Shown here: piece by piece, positions 47,344-56,575 of the stretch
Layout of the letters: each line of letters starts with the position of its first letter
How positions within the stretch are numbered: position 1 is the first letter of the stretch
Assembly: GCF_003966895.1 (NCBI RefSeq)
Contig: NZ_AP018449.1
Coordinates: 131,424-195,423, forward strand
Reading direction: 5' to 3'
DNA from: Methylomusa anaerophila
GTDB taxonomy: Bacteria > Bacillota > Negativicutes > Sporomusales > Sporomusaceae
DNA: 64,000 nucleotides
Translations under genes and position numbers: made by a program
The notes under the pieces: model-generated
What the model was told of the DNA's origin: nothing
The model's input: the letters and a program-made list of their open reading frames with translations, nothing else
Database searches by the model: none

Positions 47344-47414
47344 CAGAAGTCTGAATGAGAGCCGGCTTCAAGCATATTCTGAATATTGAATTCTGAGTAC
47401 TTGAATAAAATCAA

Positions 47415-48020
47415 TCATATTGCAAAAGGTCTGATTCTAAAATCCACACCGATTCCCTGGGCAATTGCCTGGCAAGTTTGGATGTCTTCCCGTGATATGA
47501 CATCCACTACAGACAATACCACATTGGGAACATGTTTTTTACATTTGGCCGCAAAGTCCAATATGGCGTCATAGGCTTTTTCGCCATATTCAGATCGACA
47601 TATTTTTTGGTAATTTTCCCCATTCGCCGCGTTTAGACTGATAGAAATAGAATCCACCAATCCTTTTAACTGTGGCGTGATGTCCCTGCCGCAAATCAGA
47701 TTGGCATGACCGTTGGTATTAATGCGAATGGGGATGTCATATTTTTCTTTCAGTCTTTTACATATTTCAATTGTATCATATGGGCGCATCATGGGTTCGC
47801 CATAGCCGCAAAATACGAATTCCTTATACTTGGCAACCTGACGTTTTTGGATATCTTCAATGACTTCATCAATAGTAGGTTCCCGTTCCAGCCAAAGATC
47901 AATCCCGCTCGCAACACCGTCCGGGTTGTTTCTTACACAAAAAGAACAGTGATTGGTACAATGGTTAGTAATATTAATATATAAAGAACTTCCCAGTTCG
48001 TAAGTGATGGTCATTGACAT
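47415..48020 (-). CDS. TatD-linked radical SAM protein
   Basis: About 201 residues. The radical SAM cluster motif CTNHCSFC lies near residue 20 after YELGSSLYINIT, followed by FCGYGEPMMRPYDTI (GGE-equivalent motif) and RINTNGHANL. The opening matches the TatD-associated radical SAM family; tatD itself is not in the window. Start at ATG 48020 after AAAGGAGGGG. The AGGC leader element ends only 20 bases upstream, next to the Shine-Dalgarno. Confidence 0.85.
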   Translation of the reverse strand: MSMTITYELGSSLYINITNHCTNHCSFCVRNNPDGVASGIDLWLEREPTIDEVIEDIQKRQVAKYKEFVFCGYGEPMMRPYDTIEICKRLKEKYDIPIRINTNGHANLICGRDITPQLKGLVDSISISLNAANGENYQKICRSEYGEKAYDAILDFAAKCKKHVPNVVLSVVDVISREDIQTCQAIAQGIGVDFRIRPFAI

Positions 48021-48039
48021 GGCGGCCCCTCCTTTAAGC

Positions 48040-48104
48040 AAAAAGGCAAAGACCCATCCCTTTATCAGGAACCTTCTTTGCCTTCAGTATGTGCGACTGA
48101 TCAG
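48040..48104 (-). promoter_or_regulatory. AGGC leader element, copy 10 (TatD-linked radical SAM)
   Basis: Minus strand: CTGA-TCAG-TCGCACATA-CTGA-AGGC, then stem AGGCAAAGAAGG / GGTCTTTGCCT with T5, directly followed by the ribosome-binding site AAAGGAGG. Confidence 0.8.
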
Positions 48105-48133
48105 TCAAATATGAAATTCATATATTATATACT

Positions 48134-48161
48134 ATTATACTTTCTTACACCTGTTTGTCAA
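48134..48161 (-). promoter_or_regulatory. Promoter of the TatD-linked radical SAM gene
   Basis: Minus strand TTGACA, 16-base spacer, TATAAT. It places the transcript start about 25 bases before the leader element. Confidence 0.85.
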
Positions 48162-48190
48162 GAATTTTAGGTAATATCTCGTTTCCCATC

Positions 48191-49123
48191 TCAACCATTT
48201 TCTTTTAAATTAAGACTAGATTTAGGCAGGGACGTCATTAAAATTGATGCAATAATAAACATAATCCCCATTGCATGTGACAACGTAAATTTTTCGGTTA
48301 AAAATACAACTGATAGTATTGCGGCACTCATAGGAATAATGGCTGTAAACACGCTCGCTGTGCTGCCAGTAACTTTTTTTACTCCTCGAAACCAGAATAT
48401 ATATGCTACCACTGTATAAATTGCGCCGAAGTATAATATGTAAAGCCAATCATACAGTGACACTTGTTCAAAAGGGAAGGAAATACTTTCATATAGGGAA
48501 AAAGGTAAAAACATTAGCACGCCTAATAAACTCAGAATTCCTGTGGTGGATAAATCAGAAACTGGTGAAGTTAGTTTCTTTGCCAAAAGAAGGAATACGG
48601 CTTCTCCCACAACCGCGCCGCCGATGAGAAGGTTGCCGAGGATATGTTTGTTTTGTATATCGCTTTGATCATAGGGCTGTAGAACTCCATTGATAACAAG
48701 TACCCCTAATGTTGCAAGGACGACTCCGATAACTTGCCTTGAATTTAAATGCTCCTTTAAAACCAGAAATGAGACAACGGCCATAAAAGCAGGTGTAGTA
48801 CTGGTTATAATACCGGCTTCCATTGCTTGTGTATATTTTAGTCCTACAAGCATCAAAACTGTAAAAATAAATTGTCCGCAAAATGCCATTAAAAAAAAAG
48901 GGATCCAATCTCTTTTGGTAATTTTGGGAAACCCCTTTTCTTTAATTAGGATGATCGGACATATGATTGCGGACGCAATGGCAAACCGTAAACCAGAAGC
49001 TAAAAATACAGGGAATTTCATTATTATCATTTTCCCAAAAACAACAGAACTACCCACGATAATCATTGCCAATGATAAACTTATGTACGCATCCAGCTTC
49101 TCTTTCAAATAATCTAGTTGCAT
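48191..49123 (-). CDS. DMT-family (EamA) transporter
   Basis: A 310-residue inner-membrane protein with ten predicted helices in two EamA repeats (e.g. SSVVFGKMIIMKFP and ILSVVFLTEKFTLSHAMG). GGAGGTG precedes the ATG. Family members export amino acids or metabolites. It is the last gene of the minus-strand group headed by the AraC regulator and could export its product. Confidence 0.88.
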   Translation of the reverse strand: MQLDYLKEKLDAYISLSLAMIIVGSSVVFGKMIIMKFPVFLASGLRFAIASAIICPIILIKEKGFPKITKRDWIPFFLMAFCGQFIFTVLMLVGLKYTQAMEAGIITSTTPAFMAVVSFLVLKEHLNSRQVIGVVLATLGVLVINGVLQPYDQSDIQNKHILGNLLIGGAVVGEAVFLLLAKKLTSPVSDLSTTGILSLLGVLMFLPFSLYESISFPFEQVSLYDWLYILYFGAIYTVVAYIFWFRGVKKVTGSTASVFTAIIPMSAAILSVVFLTEKFTLSHAMGIMFIIASILMTSLPKSSLNLKENG

Positions 49124-49169
49124 TGGTCACCTCCACAGTAAGTATTATTAGTAAAATATTTAGTATGCA

Positions 49170-50135
49170 TCATTCGACTTCATAATTGGAAAAACCGTAA
49201 TCAGTCCAATTCGATAACACCTTTTCCTGGATTTCTTTTGGCCACAACGAGTCAAATGAACCTTTTTGGGGAATATAATCATTGTTCCAATCACTGGGCC
49301 AAGTACAATCAAAAATTACCGTTGTACACTTCCGGTTCTTTTTTTCCTCAGGATAAAGATATGGCGAAAGCGGGAAAACCACAGTTGACGGGAAAAAAAC
49401 CACCCCTTTCTGGGGATGACATTTCGTGGCGAAACTCCATAAAACCTTGTTCGTATCGGTGGGATCAATATCACTGTCGACTACTAAAATTTTCGGCAGA
49501 AGTGTACCTATCTTGGTAGACCAAATTGTCTGCCCAATATCTTGAATGATATCATTCCCCTGATAGGCCTTTTTGTCAACGGCGATAATAAGTAAATGAA
49601 GAGCGGCAATTGGCGGGATATAGGTCATAATCACAGGGATATTATTTTGCCGTAAAACACATAAAGCATCTGCGGCCAGAGAGACACTCATGCAAAGATG
49701 GTCATCAACTGGTTCTCCAGGACAAACTACCGTCAATATCGGATCGTCCCTATGGGTAAGAGCTGATACATGAAAAACAGGCTGTTCTTTCCTGGTTGAA
49801 GTCATATAACCAGTATATTCACCAAAGGGCCCTTCGGAGCGTGTTTGATCAATGTCAACCGTCCCTTCAATAACAATTTCTGCATTATGAGGTACGAATA
49901 AATCTACAGTCTCGCCTTTAACAACTTCCAGAGGTTTACCCCGCAATCCACCTATAACATCGGCTTCGTTTATTCCTGCTGGAATTGCCATAGAGGCAAC
50001 GAGCGGTATTAATGGGTCGGTTCCAATCGCAATTGCAAACGGCATTGGCTTCCCAATTTCTTTCCATTGGGCAAAATGCATGCCAATGTGCTGAGTAGGT
50101 ACTATTAATCCGCCTAAGGTTAGGCTATCATGCAA
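49170..50135 (-). pseudogene. UbiD-family decarboxylase, N-terminally truncated
   Basis: About 320 residues matching the C-terminal two thirds of UbiD-like prenyl-FMN decarboxylases (GKPMPFAIAIGTDPLIPL, EGPFGEYTGYMT, PGEPVDDHLCMSVSLA). The N-terminal part of about 150 residues, including the NVGxYR metal/prFMN-binding segment, is missing. Frame similarity begins at the exact point where the aminotransferase frame stops (about 50130). Without that part catalysis is not expected. Confidence 0.8.
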
Positions 50136-50997
50136 CCTTTGTTAATATATTTTCACTTATAAAAACATCTAAAACGCCAATTCCTGCGGCACAGGCCAAA
50201 GGGTTGCCACAAAATGTTCCACCGTGAAGATCCTCAGGAAAATCAATTAGTCTTGTAAACATTCCTCCCGCTGGAATCCCGCCACAGATTGTCTTCGAGG
50301 CTACCAGAATATCTGGTGTTATTTCAAATTTCTGAAACGCAAAATAATTTCCCGTTCGTCCAAAACCGCACTGGCATTCATCAAAAACCAGCATAATCCC
50401 TTTCTTGCTCGCAATATCTCTCAAACTTTTTAAAAACTTATAAGGAAAAATAATAACTCCACCAGCCCCTTGAATTGGTTCAATAATTATTGCCGCCGTA
50501 TTTGAGGATATATTCTCCTGTACAGATTCAATTGTAGGTTCACAAATTGTGAAATCCGGAACAAGAGGATAAAAGGGAGCCCGAATTTTTTGGCCATCTG
50601 TTGCCGAAAGAGCACCCATGGAACGACCATGAAATCCGTTACTAAATGATAAGATTTCCGTTCGCCCGGTATGTAGCCGGGAAATTTTAATAGCTGCTTC
50701 AATAGTTTCTGCTCCTGAGTTAGTTAAAAATACGGTATCAAATTCGGGTAGTATTTCGCCCAATCTGTTTACATATTCTTCCTGGATCGGCATACGTATC
50801 TCATTAGTAAAATGGATCATTCTTGAAGCTTGCTGCTGGATGGCTTTCACAATAATCGGATGGCAATGACCTAAGTTTGCAGTACCCCGTCCACAAATAA
50901 AATCAATGTATTTTTTCCCACTATCGTCAAAAAGAAGTGAACCTTCCGCCCTGATAACACATAACTCTAGTTTAGGATTTGTATTGGTAAAATGCAT
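50128..50997 (-). pseudogene. Class III aminotransferase, C-terminally truncated
   Basis: About 289 residues of an ArgD/GabT-type PLP aminotransferase (LTNSGAETIEAAIKISR, FHGRSMGALSATDG, IIIEPIQGAGGV, LVFDECQCGFGRTG, PLP lysine in VASKTICGG). The family is usually about 400-450 residues; the frame stops after GNPLACAAGIGVLDVF, so the C-terminal domain is lost. The stop coincides with the start of UbiD similarity, suggesting one deletion removed the end of this gene and the start of the next. Start at ATG 50997. Confidence 0.8.
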
Positions 50998-51144
50998 CTT
51001 TTCCACCCTTCCGATCATGATTCCGTTATCGCCCTTTTTATTTTTAGTGTGAAAAAAGCGATCTTGTATTACAGAGCTATATCGAAATATCTCTAATGTT
51101 TGGGTTTGGGTTTAGGTATTGAGATATGCGGAAAAATTTATTGA

Positions 51145-52031
51145 TTAAAAACAGATTTCTTCCGGCATTATTTTCCGATTAACCGGTTTTTCCTTAGCCG
51201 ACATTCGTCTTTTCATAGCCTCTTTATAATTTTCTAAATCAATGAATGTCTGGGTATCCTGAAGTTTTTGTATTAAATTATGTAAATCATTAATATTTCC
51301 AATGGCTGTAGTTCGATCTGCTGAAAAAAATGGTAACACATCGCCATCACTATTAATATGTAAGGCAAATCCTTCATTATTATTTAATTGGATTCTTTCA
51401 AATTTTAAATCACTTTCATTAACAGTAACATTATCGATAATTGATATATTTTCATATCTACATTGTGCATCGGAAATAACGGTCCTTAAATATTCTTTCT
51501 CCTTTTCCCCAAGTAACTCCATGGAATTATCAAACGCTCGCCCGGAAAGTACTAAAGGATTAAGAGTGAATGTATAATAGGACGAATAGTAGGAATATGC
51601 TTTTTTGAAACAACTATAATCAATTCCGGCAAGATCTTATACTCAGCCAGTAAATACAATCCATTCAAAGTGGCTTCAAATTCATTCTTTTCATTAATTG
51701 TGTGAAGAGTAACAAACAATTGCAATCCAATATATTCTTGCAACCTTTTTACAATTTGGCGATCTAAAAGACTTGCATTGGTAAATATCCCGGTAGTCAT
51801 TCCTTTCCTTGCTGCATACTCGATAATTGAGAATATTTCGTTGCCATATATAAAAGGCTCTCCGCCATCCAAGCGAATTGCTTCAAGAGCGTATTCGCTA
51901 AAATTTTCAAGAATTATTCTTACTTCTTCAAAAGGAATCTTTTTTCGTTCTCCCGGATTTCCTCTACAGTATTTGCAAGTAAAATTACAAAGCGTAGTCA
52001 GAGCAATATCTAACCGTTTAATTTTTATCAT
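51145..52031 (-). pseudogene. Radical SAM protein, frameshifted
   Basis: The first 150 residues (from ATG 52031) contain the radical SAM motif CNFTCKYC and RLDGGEPFIYG, then end at a stop (51552). The second part continues in another frame (FTLNPLVLSGRAFDNS, then MELLGEKEKEYL to IMPEEICF, stop at 51145). A single-base indel near 51570-51590 would restore about 295 residues. The C-terminal region (HINSDGDVLPFF) resembles the post-core region of peptide- or amino-acid-modifying radical SAM enzymes but lacks SPASM cysteines. Confidence 0.75.
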
Positions 52032-52148
52032 ATTAGCTCCTTTCGTTTATTATTTAACCCAAAGTGTAACGGAAATTTTAGTGGAGAAATAACGCATTAC
52101 GGATTACATATTAGAAATCAGACCCATTCCAGTTGAGAAGATGTCTTT

Positions 52149-52823
52149 TTAACTGTAAACCTTTTGTAGTTCCATTTCTGCATCAGGAGCAACTAGTTTG
52201 ACATAAGAGTGTATGTCGGATAAATGGTTAATAACCAACCCATGGGAAATACCTGGTGGCGCATAAACTATAAAAACAGCTTTTTGAGTGCCGGGCACGA
52301 TTCGGGTACGTAAATCAGGACCGTGTATAATGCTGGAGATAATCCCGTCTGTATCGGCAATCATCATATCACCGGGTTTCACAATTTGCTCTTTTTGGTT
52401 AATTAAAATATATTTTTCCTCACCCGCGGCTACATCAAGTTTTAAAGGGAGTTTAAGCGCGTCATAATCATGCCCCGCGGTTAATAGACAATTTTTTAAT
52501 TCCGCCATAAACATAGCTTCAACCAGTCCCGCGACGCGAGGAATGCCTTTACCTTTAAAAATAACCGATTCTAGTTGTTGCAGTACGTGGTAAGTTTTAG
52601 TGTACCGCTTATAATAATCGCTGTACGCCTTGATTGGAGTATGTCTGGATAATTCTTCTCTACTGGAAAATCTTGTCCGCAACTCGCTTTCTAACTCTCT
52701 CTTACTACTCTCCAATACTTCCGATACTTCCGATTGCCCTGGATTAAGGACATTGCGCAGAACCATACAGCCTACACTGGCCTCGGGATATGTCTCTTTC
52801 CACATCTCCGTCGCGTGCAACAT
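52149..52823 (-). CDS. B3/B4 tRNA-binding-domain protein
   Basis: A 224-residue stand-alone B3/B4 domain as found in the beta subunit of phenylalanyl-tRNA synthetase, where it edits misacylated tRNA (ALKLPLKLDVAAGEEKYILI and IADTDGIISSIIHGPD are recognisable). Free-standing versions are often found beside AraC regulators and EamA transporters. GGAGTG precedes the ATG. Possible role: quality control of, or resistance to, a non-canonical aromatic amino acid, which would fit the adjacent TrpB2-like gene. Confidence 0.82.
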   Translation of the reverse strand: MLHATEMWKETYPEASVGCMVLRNVLNPGQSEVSEVLESSKRELESELRTRFSSREELSRHTPIKAYSDYYKRYTKTYHVLQQLESVIFKGKGIPRVAGLVEAMFMAELKNCLLTAGHDYDALKLPLKLDVAAGEEKYILINQKEQIVKPGDMMIADTDGIISSIIHGPDLRTRIVPGTQKAVFIVYAPPGISHGLVINHLSDIHSYVKLVAPDAEMELQKVYS

Positions 52824-53073
52824 ATTAACACTCCTTTCCGTATAATTGTGTGAGGTATACCTGCTCCTAAAGGGTTAGAATCTATATACACTATTTTCAT
52901 TTTAAAACCCACCAGAAAAAAATCTTGTACAAAATTGCTATTTGTTATTTTCTGGTATGATGAATCCTTTTCATAGAGCATTTCGTTTCTCACTGAGTCA
53001 ACTGAGAAATAAAAATACCTCTAAATCATAAAAAAGCTGATTTAGAGGTATTGGATCTACAAAACATCACTAT

Positions 53074-54426
53074 CTATATTTCAGGCAAACTGATCATGTT
53101 GGCTTGAAGCGGCTGTTCATCGCCAGGTACTTCCATTTTACCGCTGATATAATTATCATAAGCCGTCATATCGAAATGACCATGACCGGATAAGCAGAAC
53201 AAAATAGTTTTACTCCGTCCTTCCTCTTTAGCTTTAAGCGCTTCAACAATTGCTCCTTTGATAGCATGAGACGATTCCGGCGCTGGAATAATCCCCTCGG
53301 ATTTGGCAAACAGTACCGCTGCTTCGAATACTTCAGTTTGATGATATGCCTGGGCTTCAATAAATCCGTTGTGATACAACTGGCTGACTAATGGTGACTC
53401 TCCATGGTAGCGTAGTCCGCCGGCGTGAATACCGGGCGGCATAAAATTATGGCCCAGTGTATACATTTTAGTAATAGGCGTTAATTTACCAAGATCGCCA
53501 TAATCATAAGCAAATACACCGCGTGTCAGCGTTGGACAGGCTGTTGGCTCAACTGCTACAGCGCGAATATTTGTGCCAGTAAATTTATCTTTAAGAAATG
53601 GGAAAGCAAGGCCCGCGAAATTACTGCCGCCACCGCAACAACCGACTACTACGTCTGGATATTCTCCTACTTTCTCAAGCTGTTTTTGGGTCTCCAAACC
53701 AATAACTGTCTGATGAAGTATGACATGGTTCAGAACACTGCCCAACGCATAATTGGTATCCGGTCGGCTGCTCGCGTCCTCAACTGCTTCGGAAATAGCT
53801 AAGCCTAGGCTGCCCAGTGAATCTGGGTCAAGGGCTAGCATGTCACGACCAGCCTGAGTGCGGTCTGACGGACTGGCGATAACTTCAGCTCCGTAAATTT
53901 GCATGAACGAACGACGATATGGCTTCTGATTATAACTAATTTTTACCATATAAACTGTGCATTCCATATCATAAAAACTGCAAGCCAGGCTTAGAGCGCT
54001 CCCCCACTGTCCGGCTCCTGTTTCAGTCGCTAATCGTTTTATACCGGCAGTCTTGTTATAATATGCCTGCGGCACGGAGGTATTGGCCTTATGACTGCCT
54101 GCCGGACTAGCACCTTCGTATTTATAGTAAATTTTAGCCGGTGTGTCTAAAGCCTTTTCTAGTTCATAGGCTCTAATAACCGGGGTTGGCCGCCAGATAC
54201 GATATTTGTCGATAATCTCTTGGGGAATATCAATCCAGCGTTCCACACTAGCCTCTTGTTTAATCAGTTCCAGCGGGAAAATCGGCGATAGATCCTCTGG
54301 TGTCACAGGTCGTTTGGTCGTAGGATGGAGTGGCGGTTCCAGCTTACAAGGCATATCAGCCTGAATATTATACCATTGGCGGGGGATTTCCGATTCGCTG
54401 AGTACAATCTTTTTGTCTGATTTCAT
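53074..54426 (-). CDS. TrpB2-type tryptophan synthase beta-like protein
   Basis: A 450-residue PLP protein of the TrpB2 subgroup, longer than TrpB1, with the PLP lysine in [27 protein letters not shown] and the phosphate loop [10 protein letters not shown]. No trpA is nearby, so it may condense indole with serine as a stand-alone or salvage enzyme, or act on another substrate. Start at ATG 54426 after GAGGAGG; a longer frame is unsupported. The AraC gene upstream is on the same strand. Confidence 0.9.
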   Translation of the reverse strand: MKSDKKIVLSESEIPRQWYNIQADMPCKLEPPLHPTTKRPVTPEDLSPIFPLELIKQEASVERWIDIPQEIIDKYRIWRPTPVIRAYELEKALDTPAKIYYKYEGASPAGSHKANTSVPQAYYNKTAGIKRLATETGAGQWGSALSLACSFYDMECTVYMVKISYNQKPYRRSFMQIYGAEVIASPSDRTQAGRDMLALDPDSLGSLGLAISEAVEDASSRPDTNYALGSVLNHVILHQTVIGLETQKQLEKVGEYPDVVVGCCGGGSNFAGLAFPFLKDKFTGTNIRAVAVEPTACPTLTRGVFAYDYGDLGKLTPITKMYTLGHNFMPPGIHAGGLRYHGESPLVSQLYHNGFIEAQAYHQTEVFEAAVLFAKSEGIIPAPESSHAIKGAIVEALKAKEEGRSKTILFCLSGHGHFDMTAYDNYISGKMEVPGDEQPLQANMISLPEI

Positions 54427-54495
54427 GTATATCCTCCTCGTATTCATCCAAATCAAGTTCTGTGTAAAAGTATACCTGTTCCAAATGTGCAAGGT

Positions 54496-55365
54496 CTAAA
54501 TATACATTTTCAACTTGGTCGAAGACAATTCTTGTGTAAATTTCCTATATTTATTAGGTGTAATCCCGATAATCTCTTTAAAATGTTTAGAAAAGTGGCT
54601 TTGATCTACAAATCCCACTTCATGAGCAACAAAGGCAGGGGAAAAACCTCGAACAAGAAGCTTCTTAGCTCGATTAATTCGAACTTGTTTAAGGTAGAGA
54701 TGCGGCGGAACTCCAACACATTCCCGAAAAACCCGTATTAGATGAAAAGGACTAAGACCGCAAAGCTTAGCTAAAATCTGAATAGAAATATTTTGGGTAT
54801 AATTATCTTCAATATATTCCCGCACCCGGTTAACTGCCTGATTCTCTTTACCTAAACGCCGCATGCTTAAAGAATCGTTGGCATGACGCAAAATACACAT
54901 AACAAGCATTATTAAAAGATGTGATTCCTGCTCAATTAATGGTATGTCAGGTTTCTCTAATAACAGATGAAGATTCCTTATTACACCGGCCAGATAAGCA
55001 TCTTTTATAACGCCGGCGCTAAAAAACGGAACTCCTTTTGTACTGCCGGAAATCTCAAACGCAGCTTGTTCCAGTAACTTCGGTTCAAGATAAAACATCC
55101 GGTAGGACCAGCCTGTGTCCGATGCAGCATGCCCATCGTGAGCTTCACCCGGAATAACCAAGTTGATATACCCGGAAGGAGCAATCAGCTTTTCCCTCCG
55201 GTAGAAAAATTCAAGCGCGCCACGCTCAATGACACCAATTCCAAAACCCTCATGAATGTGTTTGGAAAAGGAATGCCTGATATATGTCGCGCATAGTAAT
55301 TCCAGGTTATTTAAATGCGGCATTACCCAGAACTTTACTGTTTCTTGCGGTTTAGCACTACACAT
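54496..55365 (-). CDS. AraC-family regulator with N-terminal cupin domain
   Basis: About 289 residues: an N-terminal AraC-type ligand-binding cupin (HIHEGFGIGVIERGALEFFY), then two helix-turn-helix motifs at the C-terminus (ISIQILAKLCGLSPFHLIRV and AHEVGFVDQSHFSKHFKEI). Start at ATG 55365 with GGAG. Expected to activate the downstream cluster in response to a small ligand such as an amino acid. Confidence 0.9.
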   Translation of the reverse strand: MCSAKPQETVKFWVMPHLNNLELLCATYIRHSFSKHIHEGFGIGVIERGALEFFYRREKLIAPSGYINLVIPGEAHDGHAASDTGWSYRMFYLEPKLLEQAAFEISGSTKGVPFFSAGVIKDAYLAGVIRNLHLLLEKPDIPLIEQESHLLIMLVMCILRHANDSLSMRRLGKENQAVNRVREYIEDNYTQNISIQILAKLCGLSPFHLIRVFRECVGVPPHLYLKQVRINRAKKLLVRGFSPAFVAHEVGFVDQSHFSKHFKEIIGITPNKYRKFTQELSSTKLKMYI

Positions 55366-55547
55366 TTGAATCTCCTTTATAATCAATATTACATTCAGTG
55401 AATTCGTTATGGATTGAAATTTCTTCCTGTCAGATATCTTCCTAATAAATATTCTCGTTTGTCAGTTAATTTATAATCCATTTGTTTCCAAATATCTCGA
55501 TATTAAGATAGCACAGAACACCATTTTAATCAACTATTAAGTTTATA

Positions 55548-55576
55548 TCGACAAACGCCGAAGATCTTGCTATAAT
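55548..55576 (+). promoter_or_regulatory. Promoter of the alpha/beta hydrolase gene
   Basis: TCGACA, 17-base spacer, TATAAT; about 30 bases upstream of the plus-strand AGGC leader element. Confidence 0.72.
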
Positions 55577-55606
55577 TAGTTTATTAGCAAAATTAAATAG
55601 TCTAGG

Positions 55607-55659
55607 CTAATTAGAAAACTAAAGGCCAAAAAGCGACTTAAGTCGTTTTTTGGCCTTTT
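55607..55659 (+). promoter_or_regulatory. AGGC leader element, copy 11 (alpha/beta hydrolase, plus strand)
   Basis: Plus strand: CTAA-TTAG-AAAA-CTAA-AGGC, then stem AAAGGCCAAAAAGCGACTT / AAGTCGTTTTTTGGCCTTTT. The only good copy on the plus strand, in front of a plus-strand gene, so element and gene orientation go together. Confidence 0.77.
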
Positions 55660-55694
55660 AAGTTTATTTCGCTATTTTAAGGAGGAATAAGGAT

Positions 55695-56495
55695 ATGAAA
55701 CATCATGAATGGATAATCAGCCAGAATCGCAAACTATCCGCCATGATTCATGTGAATACTTTCACGGTACGGCAGACGCCTCTGGTCATCTGCTGCCATG
55801 GTTTTACCAGCGAAAAAGTCGGCACCAATCAGTTAATGCTTCATCTGGCAAATGCAATTGAAGCTGCCGGATTGCTGGCTGTCCGCTTTGACTTTGCCGG
55901 TTCCGGCGAAAGCGACGGCGATTTTGTCGCCGATACAACGATAAAAAGCTGGCGGGAAGATTTGCGCAATGTTGTTGATTGGGTAAAAAGCCGTCCGGCA
56001 TTTGACAGCCTGCCGCTCTATTTGCTGGGCCATAGCCTGGGCGGTTTAATTGCGCTCAGTCATGAAGATGACGGCATTGCCGGCCGGATTGCATTAGCGC
56101 CGGTGACTCACCCTGTTGAAAACTTTCAAAACATTATATTGGGACCTGACTTATGGCAGCGTTCTTTTAATGGCCACACAGTCGCCAATTTTTTAAGCAA
56201 AGGATTTAGCATCGGTCCAAACTTTGTCAATGATTTAGCTGAAAACCGCTACGATCTATCAGCGCAAGCCTGCTCTCACCATTCACCTCTGCTTATTGTC
56301 CACGGCAGCCAAGACGCCGTAGTGCCGCCATCAGGCTCAGAAATTTTTTATGAAAGATACCACGGTGAAAAAGAACTGACCCTTATGGAAGCAGACCATG
56401 TGTTTACTGGAAAGCATGAAGAGCTTACAGCTTTAGTAACCGGGTGGTTAGCAAAACAAAAGAACAAAGTGGGCACTTTATGCAGAACACACTAA
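55695..56495 (+). CDS. Alpha/beta hydrolase
   Basis: A 266-residue serine hydrolase: oxyanion region CCHGFTSEKVG, nucleophile in LLGHSLGGLIAL, acid in VHGSQDAVVPP and histidine in MEADHVFTG. Similar to esterases/acylaminoacyl-peptidase-like proteins. AAGGAGG precedes the ATG. The leader element suggests it belongs with the sulfur-linked genes; a thioester- or cinnamoyl-ester-type substrate is conceivable but unproven. Confidence 0.88.
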   Translation: MKHHEWIISQNRKLSAMIHVNTFTVRQTPLVICCHGFTSEKVGTNQLMLHLANAIEAAGLLAVRFDFAGSGESDGDFVADTTIKSWREDLRNVVDWVKSRPAFDSLPLYLLGHSLGGLIALSHEDDGIAGRIALAPVTHPVENFQNIILGPDLWQRSFNGHTVANFLSKGFSIGPNFVNDLAENRYDLSAQACSHHSPLLIVHGSQDAVVPPSGSEIFYERYHGEKELTLMEADHVFTGKHEELTALVTGWLAKQKNKVGTLCRTH

Positions 56496-56511
56496 TTTAA
56501 AACCAAAAAAC

Positions 56512-56556
56512 AAAAATGGAGAACTTACCAATTGGTTTGGCAAGCTCTCCATTTTT
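56512..56556. terminator. Bidirectional terminator
   Basis: AAAAATGGAGA...TCTCCATTTTT stem with an inner pairing; between the convergent hydrolase and binding-protein genes. Confidence 0.88.
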
Positions 56557-56575
56557 ATTTTTTGGTGTTGTCAAT

